A stretch of 45,567 nt of DNA, taken from positions 1 through 45,567 of the forward strand of contig JACAUC010000016.1 in NCBI GenBank assembly GCA_013390945.1, read 5' to 3'. The notes beneath the pieces are model-generated. The model searched no databases. It worked only from the letters and a program-made list of their open reading frames with translations, and was not told the DNA's origin. Shown here one piece after another: positions 9,111-17,434 of this stretch; position 1 is the stretch's first letter; each line of letters opens with the position of its first letter. This DNA is from Candidatus Chloroheliaceae bacterium. Lineage in GTDB: Bacteria > Chloroflexota > Chloroflexia > Chloroheliales > Chloroheliaceae. The translations under genes were made by a program, and so were the position numbers.

Positions 9111-10388
9111 CTACTGTATCAGGGGTAAGCCTGATCCGGGTAGGCGGAAAGGTAATAGACTTAAAAGGAGACCGATTCCGCCTGCTACTAGAAAGAGGTA
9201 AATTGTGTTTAGTTTATAGCGCAGGATGAGAAAGAGCGCGATTAGACCTAGCGTTAGGGTGTAAAAGTCTAGGATTTTGCCTTTACCCATCTCAAAACCT
9301 CCTGCCGAAGTATGTGGTAGTACAAAGGCCGTTAGTGCCGTGAAATATGCTCCTGCCAGCAAACTACCTACCACTGCTCCATTTACTCCTTTTAAGGCAG
9401 CCCGTACCCAAGGGAAGCGTTTGACCTTTTTAAGCGAAGGTGCGACCAGTAGAATTAGGGTCAGGCCGGGGGCAAAAATAGCTAGAGTTGCTACTAATGC
9501 CCCGATAACCCCGGCAGTAGCATAACCCACAAAAGCCGCTGTAATCAAGACCGGGCCTGGAGTAGCTTGACCCAATACCACGCCATCTAAAAATTGTTGC
9601 TGAGTCAACCAGCCGTAGCCCTGTACCACTTCGTTTTGAATTAGGGGGATAATTACCAAGCCACCACCAAAGATAAAAGCCCCCGCCCGAATAAAGAACC
9701 AAGTTAGTTGAGCCAGCCGTCCAAAATCGCCCATATTCGTAAGAAGGCTAATCGTCTGCTCGTTTACCAGCCCAAAAGCGACCCAAAACCCGCCCATTTT
9801 GAGTCCGCGTTCGCTTGTGGGTCTGCCCTTCTTCTCTGGCACTCTATTTAGCATAAATTCATCGGAGGCATAAAGCGGCAAACCAATCAGTGCCGCACCA
9901 AGGAAGACCAAGAAATCATTGAAAAGCTGCGCCCCCATAAGCAGAGCGGTTACTAGCATAATCGTCAAAAACCGGGTGTCGCGCAGAGCGGGCTTTGCCA
10001 GTCGCCAAGCAGTTGCCACCACAATTGCCACTACTATTGGCTTTAGCCCATAGAAAAAGGCGTTGACTTGGGCCAAGGTGCCATAGTTGAAGTAGAGCCA
10101 AGAAAGCACCAACATCATTGTGAAAGCAGGCCAGATAAAACTAAAAGCGGCTACCAATCCACCCCTTAATCCGCCCCGTACCCAGCCAATGTAGGCTACC
10201 ATTTGGGTAGAAGCCGGGCCGGGTAATATATTACAGACCGCCAGCCCATCGCTAAACTCCTCTTTGGTCAACCAGCCTCGCCGTTCTTGTACCTCGTCTT
10301 GCATCAAGGCAAGGTGAGCCTGCGGCCCACCAAAACCGATAAAACCTAACCGGGTAAAGAGGAGGAAAAGCTCGCTCAAGCGTTCCAT
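9111..10388 (-). CDS. chrA: Chromate transporter, two-domain ChrA
   Basis: A 425-residue membrane protein of the CHR family; members export chromate and sometimes act on other oxyanions. It is the long form, with two homologous halves. The N-half has FGGPQAHLALM and LPGPASTQM, and the C-half has FGGGLVIIPL and TPGPVLITAAFVGY, the paired GGP/PGP signatures of the family. About ten hydrophobic helices are visible. AGAGGAGA lies 6 nt before the ATG, supporting the start. A TTGACA-N17-TCTAAT promoter about 280 bp upstream could drive it together with a short relic frame. No ChrB regulator is adjacent. Confidence 0.93.
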   Translation of the reverse strand: MERLSELFLLFTRLGFIGFGGPQAHLALMQDEVQERRGWLTKEEFSDGLAVCNILPGPASTQMVAYIGWVRGGLRGGLVAAFSFIWPAFTMMLVLSWLYFNYGTLAQVNAFFYGLKPIVVAIVVATAWRLAKPALRDTRFLTIMLVTALLMGAQLFNDFLVFLGAALIGLPLYASDEFMLNRVPEKKGRPTSERGLKMGGFWVAFGLVNEQTISLLTNMGDFGRLAQLTWFFIRAGAFIFGGGLVIIPLIQNEVVQGYGWLTQQQFLDGVVLGQATPGPVLITAAFVGYATAGVIGALVATLAIFAPGLTLILLVAPSLKKVKRFPWVRAALKGVNGAVVGSLLAGAYFTALTAFVLPHTSAGGFEMGKGKILDFYTLTLGLIALFLILRYKLNTIYLFLVAGGIGLLLSLLPFRLPGSGLPLIQ

Positions 10389-10452
10389 TTTTGGTCTCCT
10401 CTGAAATATATCTGCGTTCGGTTACGATTCGCAGACTGTTCCTATCCAAACT

Positions 10453-10569
10453 CTAAAAAACTACACTCGTGAGATTTGTTTGCCTTAACAAGCGCAATAC
10501 AATATCCGAGGCTCCCACTTTTAGACCCTTCTCCATTCCGATGCGTTCAAAACTGGTTACATAAGCCAT
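10453..10569 (-). pseudogene. 38-codon relic resembling the tail of Rpn/PD-(D/E)XK-type transposase-like nucleases
   Basis: A short open frame of 38 residues, starting MAYVTSFERIGMEKG and ending with the DIVLRLLRQ region. This wording matches the C-terminal segment I know from Rpn-family (transposase_31-like or DUF4351-bearing) nucleases, where it normally follows a nuclease domain and precedes EGxxEG repeats. Nuclease domain and repeats are both missing. A strong GGAGGAAG lies about 8 nt before the ATG and a good minus-strand promoter is at 10663-10691. It may therefore be transcribed as a micro-protein, or be what remains after an internal deletion. It sits just upstream of chrA in the same direction. 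Confidence 0.45.
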
Positions 10570-10662
10570 TTTTCTTCTTCCTCCAATCGAGTTAACTCTT
10601 TTTGGGCCACTAGTCCCAATTTCTTTGGCAAGATCATTTGTTGTTTAAGAACAATCTATTTT

Positions 10663-10691
10663 ATTAGACCATATAGTTCTAATACTGTCAA
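10663..10691 (-). promoter_or_regulatory. SigA-type promoter for the relic frame and chrA
   Basis: On the minus strand TTGACA (10686-10691) is followed after exactly 17 nt by TCTAAT (10663-10668). Transcription would start near 10656, about 87 nt before the relic frame and about 268 nt before chrA. Confidence 0.7.
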
Positions 10692-10735
10692 GACATTAAA
10701 AAGAGACAGATTTAACTAAAGAAATTTTATTTGTG

Positions 10736-12463
10736 TTACTTAATTCTTAGGGTTAATACCTTCAGATAGCCTTCGGTTTCGCCTTGTCGGGGGAAATCAA
10801 GGTCAGGCTCCCGGTAGACCCCGGTTATTTCAGCCGAGCGAGAGGCTTCTTCCAGACCTTTGAGTACCATTTGGCGGAAGGTTCGGCGGCTTAGTCCGGC
10901 ATGGTTAGAGCAGGCCAATAAGAGACCGTCCGGCGCAACCACTTTTGCCGCCAACGCCACCAGTTTGTCATAGTTTTGTTCTGCCGACCAACGAGTCTTG
11001 CGGGTAGTGGAGTAGCTAGGCGGATCGAGTACCACAAGCTCAAAGGTTTGGTTTTTGCGGACAAAACGCTCCAGCCAATCAAAAATATCGCCATCTACAA
11101 AGTCAAAATCGTCCGGGGTAAAGCCGTTGGCTCGATAATTCTCCTTGCCCCACTCCAATACCTTCCGGGAGGCATCTAGGTTCAAGACCCGTTTTGCGCC
11201 ACCTGCCACGCCCACTATTCCGAAGGCGCAGGTATAGCTAAAGCAATTCAACACGGTTTTAGCGGTGGCCCATTCGCGGAGTCGCGCCCGTATCTCGCGC
11301 ATATCCAAGAAGAGGCCGGGGCTAAGTCCTTCACCGGGCCGAACTACAAAATTCAGGCCGTTTTCTTGTACCGTCACCACCTCTGGCAAGTGGGGACTAT
11401 CGCCGATCAGTGGTGCTGGTGGCGCAACTTCGGGCGGCACATTCTCGCCCAATAGAGCGGTTTGACGGGGACGAAATTTAGCATAGAGGGGCAAATTAGG
11501 CCAAACCTGCGCTATTTCAGCCAATAGTAGTTTTAGGGCGGGATGTTCTACCTCCAGCACCGGGTCATAGCAATTTAGCACTAGGGCCGAACCATAGCGA
11601 TCTAGGGTAATACCGGGCAAGCCATCCGCCGCCGCATTGATAAGGCGATAGGTGGTATTTTCTAGCGTGGGGTCATCGGCTAAGGGAGCGCGGCGTTCTT
11701 GGGCTAGTTCTAATAAGCCATGCAATCCGGCTCGTTCTCCCGGTTCTAAGGTCGAAAGACTAGCAGTAGTCAACCGGACGGCTAGGGACAATTCCGGTAG
11801 GGGGCTACCCGCCTTGGCTCGCTCGAAAAGCGGCGGTAAGGGGGCTTCAAAAGAGGCTTCACCGGGGCCGGGTAATACCAAACGTACCGCATGTAGCATT
11901 AGCCGGGGAAATTTTGGCAGTGCTGCACCCTTTTCTAAGCCATAAAGCGGGTCGCCGATAATCGGACAACCTAGGTGGGCTAGGTGAACCCGTAACTGAT
12001 GCGTTCGGCCAGTCTCTAGGCTAAGCCTTAGTAGGCTATAGCCTCTTCCTTGCGCCTCTACCCGATAGCGGGTCACGGCAGATTTAGCCCCTTTTGCGCT
12101 TGGTGCTGCTACCTGCCAGCGTCCATCCGGTCGGGCTACTAGGGGTGCATCTATCACTCCAGCCTTTTTGGGTGGGTGATTAGCCACCAGAGCCAAATAC
12201 TCTTTTTGAACCTGCCGCTCCTCAAAAGCCTTTGCCAAGCGGGTATTGGCTTCGGGTCGGGCGGCCAGCACCATCACGCCCGATACCTCCCGGTCAAGGC
12301 GGTGGTGCAATCCTAAATAGGAGCAATCCAGTTGCCGTTTGAGCAGCGTTACCAAATCCGGGCTACTTCTGAGCCCCTCCCCTTCGTCCGAGTGTACCTT
12401 CAGTCCAGCGGGTTTATTTACTACAATTAAGTCGTCATCTTGATAAATTAGTGGGATATACAC
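10736..12463 (-). CDS. Fused RluA-type pseudouridine synthase and RlmI-type rRNA methyltransferase
   Basis: A 575-residue two-enzyme fusion. Residues 1-225 are an RluA-family pseudouridine synthase catalytic domain without an S4 domain: the active-site motif HRLDREVSG places the catalytic Asp at 57, and RTHQLRVHLAHLGCPI is at about 153-168. Residues about 240-575 form a class I SAM-dependent methyltransferase like RlmI (23S rRNA m5C). They show the substrate-binding N-part YRLINAAADGLPGITLDRY, motif I LNCFSYTCAFG (about 405-415), the acidic SAM ligand Asp430 and DPPSYS at 480-485. Both halves retain their catalytic motifs, so one polypeptide probably makes two rRNA modifications. The GTG start has only a modest upstream Shine-Dalgarno match. 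Which nucleotides are modified cannot be told from sequence. Confidence 0.93.
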   Translation of the reverse strand: MYIPLIYQDDDLIVVNKPAGLKVHSDEGEGLRSSPDLVTLLKRQLDCSYLGLHHRLDREVSGVMVLAARPEANTRLAKAFEERQVQKEYLALVANHPPKKAGVIDAPLVARPDGRWQVAAPSAKGAKSAVTRYRVEAQGRGYSLLRLSLETGRTHQLRVHLAHLGCPIIGDPLYGLEKGAALPKFPRLMLHAVRLVLPGPGEASFEAPLPPLFERAKAGSPLPELSLAVRLTTASLSTLEPGERAGLHGLLELAQERRAPLADDPTLENTTYRLINAAADGLPGITLDRYGSALVLNCYDPVLEVEHPALKLLLAEIAQVWPNLPLYAKFRPRQTALLGENVPPEVAPPAPLIGDSPHLPEVVTVQENGLNFVVRPGEGLSPGLFLDMREIRARLREWATAKTVLNCFSYTCAFGIVGVAGGAKRVLNLDASRKVLEWGKENYRANGFTPDDFDFVDGDIFDWLERFVRKNQTFELVVLDPPSYSTTRKTRWSAEQNYDKLVALAAKVVAPDGLLLACSNHAGLSRRTFRQMVLKGLEEASRSAEITGVYREPDLDFPRQGETEGYLKVLTLRIK

Positions 12464-12485
12464 CTAAAATTTCCTACTTTCCAAT

Positions 12486-12516
12486 AAGAAAAGGCCCGGA
12501 CAATCTTCCGGGCCTT
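12486..12516 (-). terminator. Intrinsic terminator after the glutaredoxin gene
   Basis: A 10-bp stem AAGGCCCGGA/TCCGGGCCTT with a 6-nt loop (12491-12516) is followed on the minus strand by a T-rich stretch. It lies between the glutaredoxin gene and the fusion gene and should separate their transcripts. Confidence 0.85.
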
Positions 12517-12544
12517 AGATTAATGGGCGGAGCCATTTCCTACC

Positions 12545-12793
12545 TTAAACCAAATTGAGTAACTCGGTCAATTGTTGGCGACTGGGATTGGTATATACGC
12601 CCTTGCCCTCAATTTCCAGAGTTGGCACAATCCGGTTGCCCGCATTGATTTGAGTAACGAAAGCCGCCGCCTCTTCGTCATAGTCCACGTTAATTGTCTC
12701 GTACTCCACACCCTTGAGGTCGAGAAACCGTCTGGTAGCTTTACATGAATCACACCAGTCGGTCATATAGATTGTTATCTTGGGAGTATCCAT
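12545..12793 (-). CDS. Glutaredoxin-like thiol-disulfide oxidoreductase
   Basis: An 82-residue single-domain thioredoxin-fold protein. The active site is CDSC (Cys14 and Cys17) after the first strand KITIYMTDW. The cis-Pro motif is IVPTLEI and the C-terminal helix begins near PSRQQL. Size and layout match the glutaredoxin/NrdH/mycoredoxin group, which reduces protein disulfides or mixed disulfides. The unusual CDSC dipeptide does not show which thiol cofactor is used. The Shine-Dalgarno sequence is weak. It is followed by its own terminator. Confidence 0.9.
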   Translation of the reverse strand: MDTPKITIYMTDWCDSCKATRRFLDLKGVEYETINVDYDEEAAAFVTQINAGNRIVPTLEIEGKGVYTNPSRQQLTELLNLV

Positions 12794-12888
12794 CTTAAAC
12801 TAAGACCCTTCTTGATCTTGAATGGTTTTATAAATAGAAAGTTAACCCATAAAATATACTAATAGGTGATTTTATAGGCAAAGTGATA

Positions 12889-13884
12889 CTATGGAATAAT
12901 CACATACTTTTTGACCACCCACCCAATTTTGCCAGTGCTAGATTCTACCTGATACCATTCCAGCGAATCGGCTACCGTTGGACCATCCACGATTTTAACT
13001 TTATCGCCATCTTTCAACTTATCCAGAATGTCGCTGGAGATATTGGGCTGGGCCCGCAAGCGTAATACATCGCCTCCTAGGCCATTGATCGTGGCTGATT
13101 TTCCCTTCAGGCTCACCGGAGTTCCGGTTAGAGGGGTCGTATTTGTAACGGTAGTGGATCGCCCAACGGGTGTTAGGGCTAAAGTGGTGGTAGTAGTAAT
13201 AATGGGAGAACCCATGCCCAATTGTGCATTTTGGGTTGCCACCGCCGCATTATTCTTAGTAAGATCGGTGGTAGTAGTATCTTTTTCTTTGCCACCGCCC
13301 AATATTACAATTAGCACAATCAAGGTTAGGAACCCAACTAAGACCCAAGGCAAAACCTGTATTGGGTTGACGCGCTCTAGCGGCCAAGTCTGAGTGAAGG
13401 GAAAGCGGCGACGCATATCGACTCGCCAATCCCAACCTTCGGGAGTTGTTTCGGTCTTAATCTTAGCCGTTACTTTTTCAGTTTGCGGTGGTGTAGTGTG
13501 GGGTATTTCCACAAATTCCGGTGCGGGTTTGGGTGGTTTTTCAAAGATGGTAGATTTAAATAGACCACCCTGCGGTGGGGCTTCCTGACCCGAATCAGCC
13601 GCATCTAAACCGGTCTGGTAGGCGCGTGGTGTTACCGGAGCAGTACCCATCGTTGGTTGGTCTCCTGTCTCGGCTACAGGTAAAGGCTCCCAGTAAATCC
13701 GCGAACGAAAGCCACCTTCACAATCAATATTGGTACTATCCACCAAATGATTGGCATGGGGTGGATAAAGTTGCGGATTGCGGCACCAGCCTTTGCGCCA
13801 CAGAGGGGCAGGCTCAAAGAACCGACAATTACCGCATTTCCGATTGCGGGGTAAACTTTTTACTTCCTGTTGTTCAGATCCCAA
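12889..13884 (-). CDS. Membrane-anchored SH3b-domain protein with N-terminal cysteine motif
   Basis: A 331-residue protein of unknown role. The N-terminus carries CGNC (Cys17, Cys20) plus two more cysteines near 34 and 55, possibly a small metal-binding motif. A Pro-rich linker follows, then one TM segment (VLPWVLVGFLTLIVLIVIL), a Thr-rich linker, and a C-terminal bacterial SH3 domain whose LRLRAQPNISSDIL...W...VGWVVKKY pattern is typical of wall or glycan binders. The likely topology is cysteine motif inside and SH3 domain outside, making it a possible link between the envelope and a cytoplasmic partner. The start is TTG, supported by AGGAG 6 nt upstream. Confidence 0.82.
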   Translation of the reverse strand: MGSEQQEVKSLPRNRKCGNCRFFEPAPLWRKGWCRNPQLYPPHANHLVDSTNIDCEGGFRSRIYWEPLPVAETGDQPTMGTAPVTPRAYQTGLDAADSGQEAPPQGGLFKSTIFEKPPKPAPEFVEIPHTTPPQTEKVTAKIKTETTPEGWDWRVDMRRRFPFTQTWPLERVNPIQVLPWVLVGFLTLIVLIVILGGGKEKDTTTTDLTKNNAAVATQNAQLGMGSPIITTTTTLALTPVGRSTTVTNTTPLTGTPVSLKGKSATINGLGGDVLRLRAQPNISSDILDKLKDGDKVKIVDGPTVADSLEWYQVESSTGKIGWVVKKYVIIP

Positions 13885-14031
13885 GCTAATCTCCTGAGAT
13901 AATAAGGTTCAAACTAGTTAATAATATGGATAGTGTAGTCTAAATTGGTGAGTTCGTCAAATTGCTTTCAAGCTCAATAACGTTCAAACTGACCAAATTC
14001 AAATGAAATTCTGGCAGTTAATCGGTCTATC

Positions 14032-14074
14032 GCCGGATTTTACAACCTTTCGGAGTAATATTGTAAAATCCGGC
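14032..14074 (-). terminator. Long stem-loop after the alpha-mannosidase gene
   Basis: A perfect 14-bp stem GCCGGATTTTACAA/TTGTAAAATCCGGC with a 15-nt loop lies 8 bp beyond the GH38 stop codon. No T-run follows on the minus strand, so it is more likely an mRNA 3' stabiliser or Rho-dependent end than a classical intrinsic terminator. Confidence 0.6.
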
Positions 14075-14081
14075 TCAATTT

Positions 14082-17051
14082 TCAGAACTCTATTCGCAAA
14101 GTCACGATCTTGTGCGGATCAAGTCCAAAGCTAAACCAACCCTCCGTATCGGCCTCCAGTGGGGTCGAAACTGGTATTTCAAGCAGGTTGGTAAGTTGCA
14201 CCGAGTTAGGCTGGCGGTAAAAGCGAGCTTTTGCCCCCGAAACCGCAATATCGGAGGGATTCCACACCCGCACAATGACAGCCTGCCCATCTTCACTCTG
14301 CTTGATGGTGCTAAGAGCAATCCCTTTAGGCAAAAGTTCTATAAAACTGGCTTGAGAGGGTAGCCCTCCAACTTGTCCAATAGCCGGGATACCGCTCAAG
14401 GGCTGCTCAAAGGCATGGGCAAGTTGTTGAGTACCCGCCTCTAACCAATCACCCCGGTGTGGCATTAGGGCATAGTGGAAGAAGTAATCCCCTTGGCATT
14501 GCGCTCCCGGTGTGGCAATTCCCGGCCCAGCGTGACCCTTTCTTACCTTTAGGTCATCCCGCGAAAGCCAACCAACCGAGCGCAAGAGGGTAAGCGCGAT
14601 AGTCGCGCCCCGCTCTTCTGTGGCGGGCAAAATTTCATACTCTGGCAAGCCTCGCGCCATCAGGGATAAGCCATATTTACGCTCCGCATCACTGATGGAG
14701 ACAAAGCTCTTCATTGGAGCTTGCGGCACAGGATGTTCAAGCCACTTATCGTTGAAGGCAGGCAAAGCCACCGGGCGAACTACCACATCAAACGCCTGCT
14801 CCGCCTCGCTGTGTGAGGTAGCAAACGGAGCCGGGAAAAGTACCTGTAAGCGGTGATCCTCGGCATGATTGGTAAAGGCGGTCTCAAAATCTACCCGCTT
14901 TAGGCCGGGGGTGAGGCTTGCCACACTGGTCAGGGGACAGAGGGCGTTGGCTCGCTGGCGACCTTTGCGATCCTCGGTTAGACCGTAAGGGATTTCGAGG
15001 GCGGTATTGACCTCAATGGATTGTTCTAGCGCACTTTTCCGCACAATGATTTGAGGGGCGGTAAACAACTCTTCCACTAGTCTATCTTCCGGGGGCGGCG
15101 CGTAATTATACTCATCCCCGGCATCGGCACCATCGCGGAATCGATTTAGTTCGGTGTAGGTGAGACCCGTCTCTTTATCGAAAATGATAAAATAGCCGCC
15201 CTTGGGATCAACCGAAACCTCGTAAAACTCATTCTCAATTGATTCTGGAGCCCCTTTCACCGATTCCTGTTTGGTTTCATTCGGCTTGGGTTCTCCCGGT
15301 TGGCGCGGTCTGATTACAAAGGTTTTGTAACCACAGGGCGGCACATCTTTTGCCAGAAAAGCTACATCAGCCGCTTCTTGGCGGAAGACCCGTAGCCGGA
15401 AAGTTTCAGCCCCGTCAGTAAGATACTTCTCCACCTCAGACATAGTCTCGGACATTAGGCGGGGGTCGGTTGGTGTGGCAGATTGGTAAACGGCCAGTAC
15501 ATCTACTTCGACAATTTTGGGGCGGCTAAAATGGCGGTCAAACTTAACCTCGCCCATAGTATAGTCCATAATCCGACCATCATCGCCACCCTGAGCCGCC
15601 ATCCCCTGCAAAGCACTGGCTGGAATGTCCATCGAGAAGAGTAACTCCCGCTTTTGTTCCACCACTTTATAAGGTAGAAATCCACCATCACTATCCACGA
15701 TTACAAAATCTTCTAGGGCTTCTTTGGTTACAATCGGCGCCACCGCAATTTCAGAGCGAGAGACTGGTACAGAGTTGAAGATTACCACTGGGATAGCTCT
15801 TGCATCACCACCGACCTCTTCCAGAAGGCTTTTTGTATCTAGGTTGGTAGCAATTCGGCGTTGACCTTCGCGTTTTAGGTTGTCAGCAATCTGTTCCACT
15901 GCTGCAAAGCGAGTCTTCATCTCCTCGTGAACTTGGTCTATGCTACAACCGCAGATACTATCGTGGGGTTGGTTCTGTAGCAGATATTTCCAAGCGGTTT
16001 GGTAATAACTTCGCAGCGAAGCCGGATCATAGTCCGATGTTGGTAAGGTAGAGGGTAGCGACCAACCCCAAGCTAAAAGTGGACCGACCTCCCGTTCCAG
16101 TAGATGTTCTAGCTTGCTATTTTGCTGCTTAATCCACATGCGAGCCGAAAGCACCCCCGGCAATAGATGAGCTAGTTGCGAACTACGAAACTCACCCCGA
16201 TGGTGAGGTGTCTCCGACCGTTCGTAGACCCCCGTACCGCGCAGTAGTTCTAGGTATTGCGGCAGGGTACCATGGATAAACTCAAAAGGCTGCTTCTTTT
16301 CGGTCAATTTTTCCTGTACTGCCCGGATGGTTTGGGGCAGCGCTCCAGTTGGCTCAACGTGATCGTCGCCATTCATTAGTAACACGTAGCCACTGGCGGC
16401 CCGGTCTATCAGCGACCGCTGCACCCGCTCTACCTGACGTTGGGCTACTTCTGGCCCGGCATTAAAAGCCAATCCACTATTGTAGCCGTTGGGCAAATGT
16501 ACCGCATCTACCGCCGAACCATCCGAGGCTTCCCAGACAAACTCAAGCTGAGTGATTTCTGGCCCTATCCCACGCCAAAAAACTGCACTATCGAGGTCAA
16601 AGCCCCGCAAGATTTGGGGCATTTGGCTGATATGCCCAAAGGGATCGGGGATATAACCCACCTTCATCGGTTCGCCGAATTGCGAAGCCAGTTTTAAGCC
16701 GCGCAAGAGGTTCTGGATATGAGCCTCACCACTGACCAAGAATTGATCGGTTAGAATGTACCAAGGGCCGACTAATAAGCGTCCACTGCTGATATGACGT
16801 TTTAAATCGGCTTCCCGTTCGGGCCTGATTTCAAGATAATCTTCCAATATAATGGTTTGCCCATCCAGCATAAAATAGGCGTATTCCGGGGTAGTCTCCA
16901 AAATAGTGAGCAGTCGGTCAATCAGATGTACCAACTTGAACCGGAACTGCTGAAACGGTAGATACCATTCCCGATCCCAATGCGTATGTGAAATTAGCAC
17001 CAGCGTCTTGGTAGCGGTGTCAATCGGAGATTTAGTCGGAGATGTGGTCAT
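14082..17051 (-). CDS. Glycoside hydrolase family 38 alpha-mannosidase
   Basis: A 989-residue enzyme expected to remove alpha-linked mannose from glycans or from mannosylated small molecules. The N-terminal (beta/alpha) domain opens with SHTHWDREWY, whose His24 and Asp26 match the zinc ligands of the family. YIPDPFGH holds the catalytic nucleophile Asp136. The NQPHDSICG segment (about 372-380) gives another conserved His. The rest forms the middle helical and large C-terminal beta-sandwich domains. No signal peptide is seen, so it probably acts in the cytoplasm on imported or endogenous mannosides; a mannosylglycerate hydrolase-like role (MngB) is possible but unproven. AAGGGAAGAG lies before the ATG. 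The promoter region is flanked by a 9-bp inverted repeat. Confidence 0.93.
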   Translation of the reverse strand: MTTSPTKSPIDTATKTLVLISHTHWDREWYLPFQQFRFKLVHLIDRLLTILETTPEYAYFMLDGQTIILEDYLEIRPEREADLKRHISSGRLLVGPWYILTDQFLVSGEAHIQNLLRGLKLASQFGEPMKVGYIPDPFGHISQMPQILRGFDLDSAVFWRGIGPEITQLEFVWEASDGSAVDAVHLPNGYNSGLAFNAGPEVAQRQVERVQRSLIDRAASGYVLLMNGDDHVEPTGALPQTIRAVQEKLTEKKQPFEFIHGTLPQYLELLRGTGVYERSETPHHRGEFRSSQLAHLLPGVLSARMWIKQQNSKLEHLLEREVGPLLAWGWSLPSTLPTSDYDPASLRSYYQTAWKYLLQNQPHDSICGCSIDQVHEEMKTRFAAVEQIADNLKREGQRRIATNLDTKSLLEEVGGDARAIPVVIFNSVPVSRSEIAVAPIVTKEALEDFVIVDSDGGFLPYKVVEQKRELLFSMDIPASALQGMAAQGGDDGRIMDYTMGEVKFDRHFSRPKIVEVDVLAVYQSATPTDPRLMSETMSEVEKYLTDGAETFRLRVFRQEAADVAFLAKDVPPCGYKTFVIRPRQPGEPKPNETKQESVKGAPESIENEFYEVSVDPKGGYFIIFDKETGLTYTELNRFRDGADAGDEYNYAPPPEDRLVEELFTAPQIIVRKSALEQSIEVNTALEIPYGLTEDRKGRQRANALCPLTSVASLTPGLKRVDFETAFTNHAEDHRLQVLFPAPFATSHSEAEQAFDVVVRPVALPAFNDKWLEHPVPQAPMKSFVSISDAERKYGLSLMARGLPEYEILPATEERGATIALTLLRSVGWLSRDDLKVRKGHAGPGIATPGAQCQGDYFFHYALMPHRGDWLEAGTQQLAHAFEQPLSGIPAIGQVGGLPSQASFIELLPKGIALSTIKQSEDGQAVIVRVWNPSDIAVSGAKARFYRQPNSVQLTNLLEIPVSTPLEADTEGWFSFGLDPHKIVTLRIEF

Positions 17052-17108
17052 ATTATTAACTCTTCCCTTGGTTAATTCTATCCTTTGTTTTAAGGCTCAA
17101 ATATCAGA

Positions 17109-17166
17109 GCAAAGTCTGCACAAGTATTAAGATTATACAATAAGCCCGAAGACTTTGCACTGGGCT
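17109..17166 (-). promoter_or_regulatory. Mannosidase promoter flanked by inverted repeats
   Basis: On the minus strand a TATAAT (17132-17137) lies 81 bp before the GH38 start codon. It is flanked by GCAAAGTCT (17109-17117) and AGACTTTGC (17150-17158), a perfect 9-bp inverted repeat separated by 32 bp. A second pair, AGCCC (17143-17147) and GGGCT (17162-17166), interleaves with it. This could be an operator pair for a sugar-responsive repressor, or RNA structure. No convincing -35 box is seen. Confidence 0.45.
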
Positions 17167-17201
17167 AAATAGCACCTTGCCTCTTCCGTCTCTTCTCAAT
17201 C

Positions 17202-17270
17202 GGTAGGGGTTTATTGAATAAACCCTCTGGAGGCTGACCTCAGCTTGGGCGTATGCAATACGCCCCTACC
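17202..17270. repeat. REP pair (BIME-like) element
   Basis: Two palindromes, GGGTTTATTGAATAAACCC (17207-17225) and GGGCGTATGCAATACGCCC (17247-17265), are held in opposite orientation by the outer arms GGTAGGGG and CCCCTACC. The same pair recurs at 45380-45447, including an almost identical left flank. This fits REP elements moved by REP-associated tyrosine transposases, but no such gene is in the window. Apart from the mannosidase promoter and this element, the 383-bp gap 17052-17434 holds only the ABC-F promoter. Confidence 0.85.
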
Positions 17271-17384
17271 CCGAAATTTTGAGATGATAGCCTCTTCCAT
17301 ACCTCACGCCGATTAAGTTCTGAGGTAGCAGAAGCTTTAAGTTTAGTACAAAGTTAAGTCAACCCAAACTAGGTAAGCTATTTA

Positions 17385-17393
17385 TGTTATAAT
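17385..17393 (+). promoter_or_regulatory. Extended -10 promoter for the ABC-F gene
   Basis: TGTTATAAT at 17385-17393 is a perfect extended -10 (TGnTATAAT). No good -35 is seen at the expected distance, as is usual for this promoter class. Transcription would start near 17400, about 35 nt before the ATG. Confidence 0.6.
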
Positions 17394-17434
17394 TAACAGG
17401 TTAAATTCTAAACAAGATTAATTCATGGGAGCCT

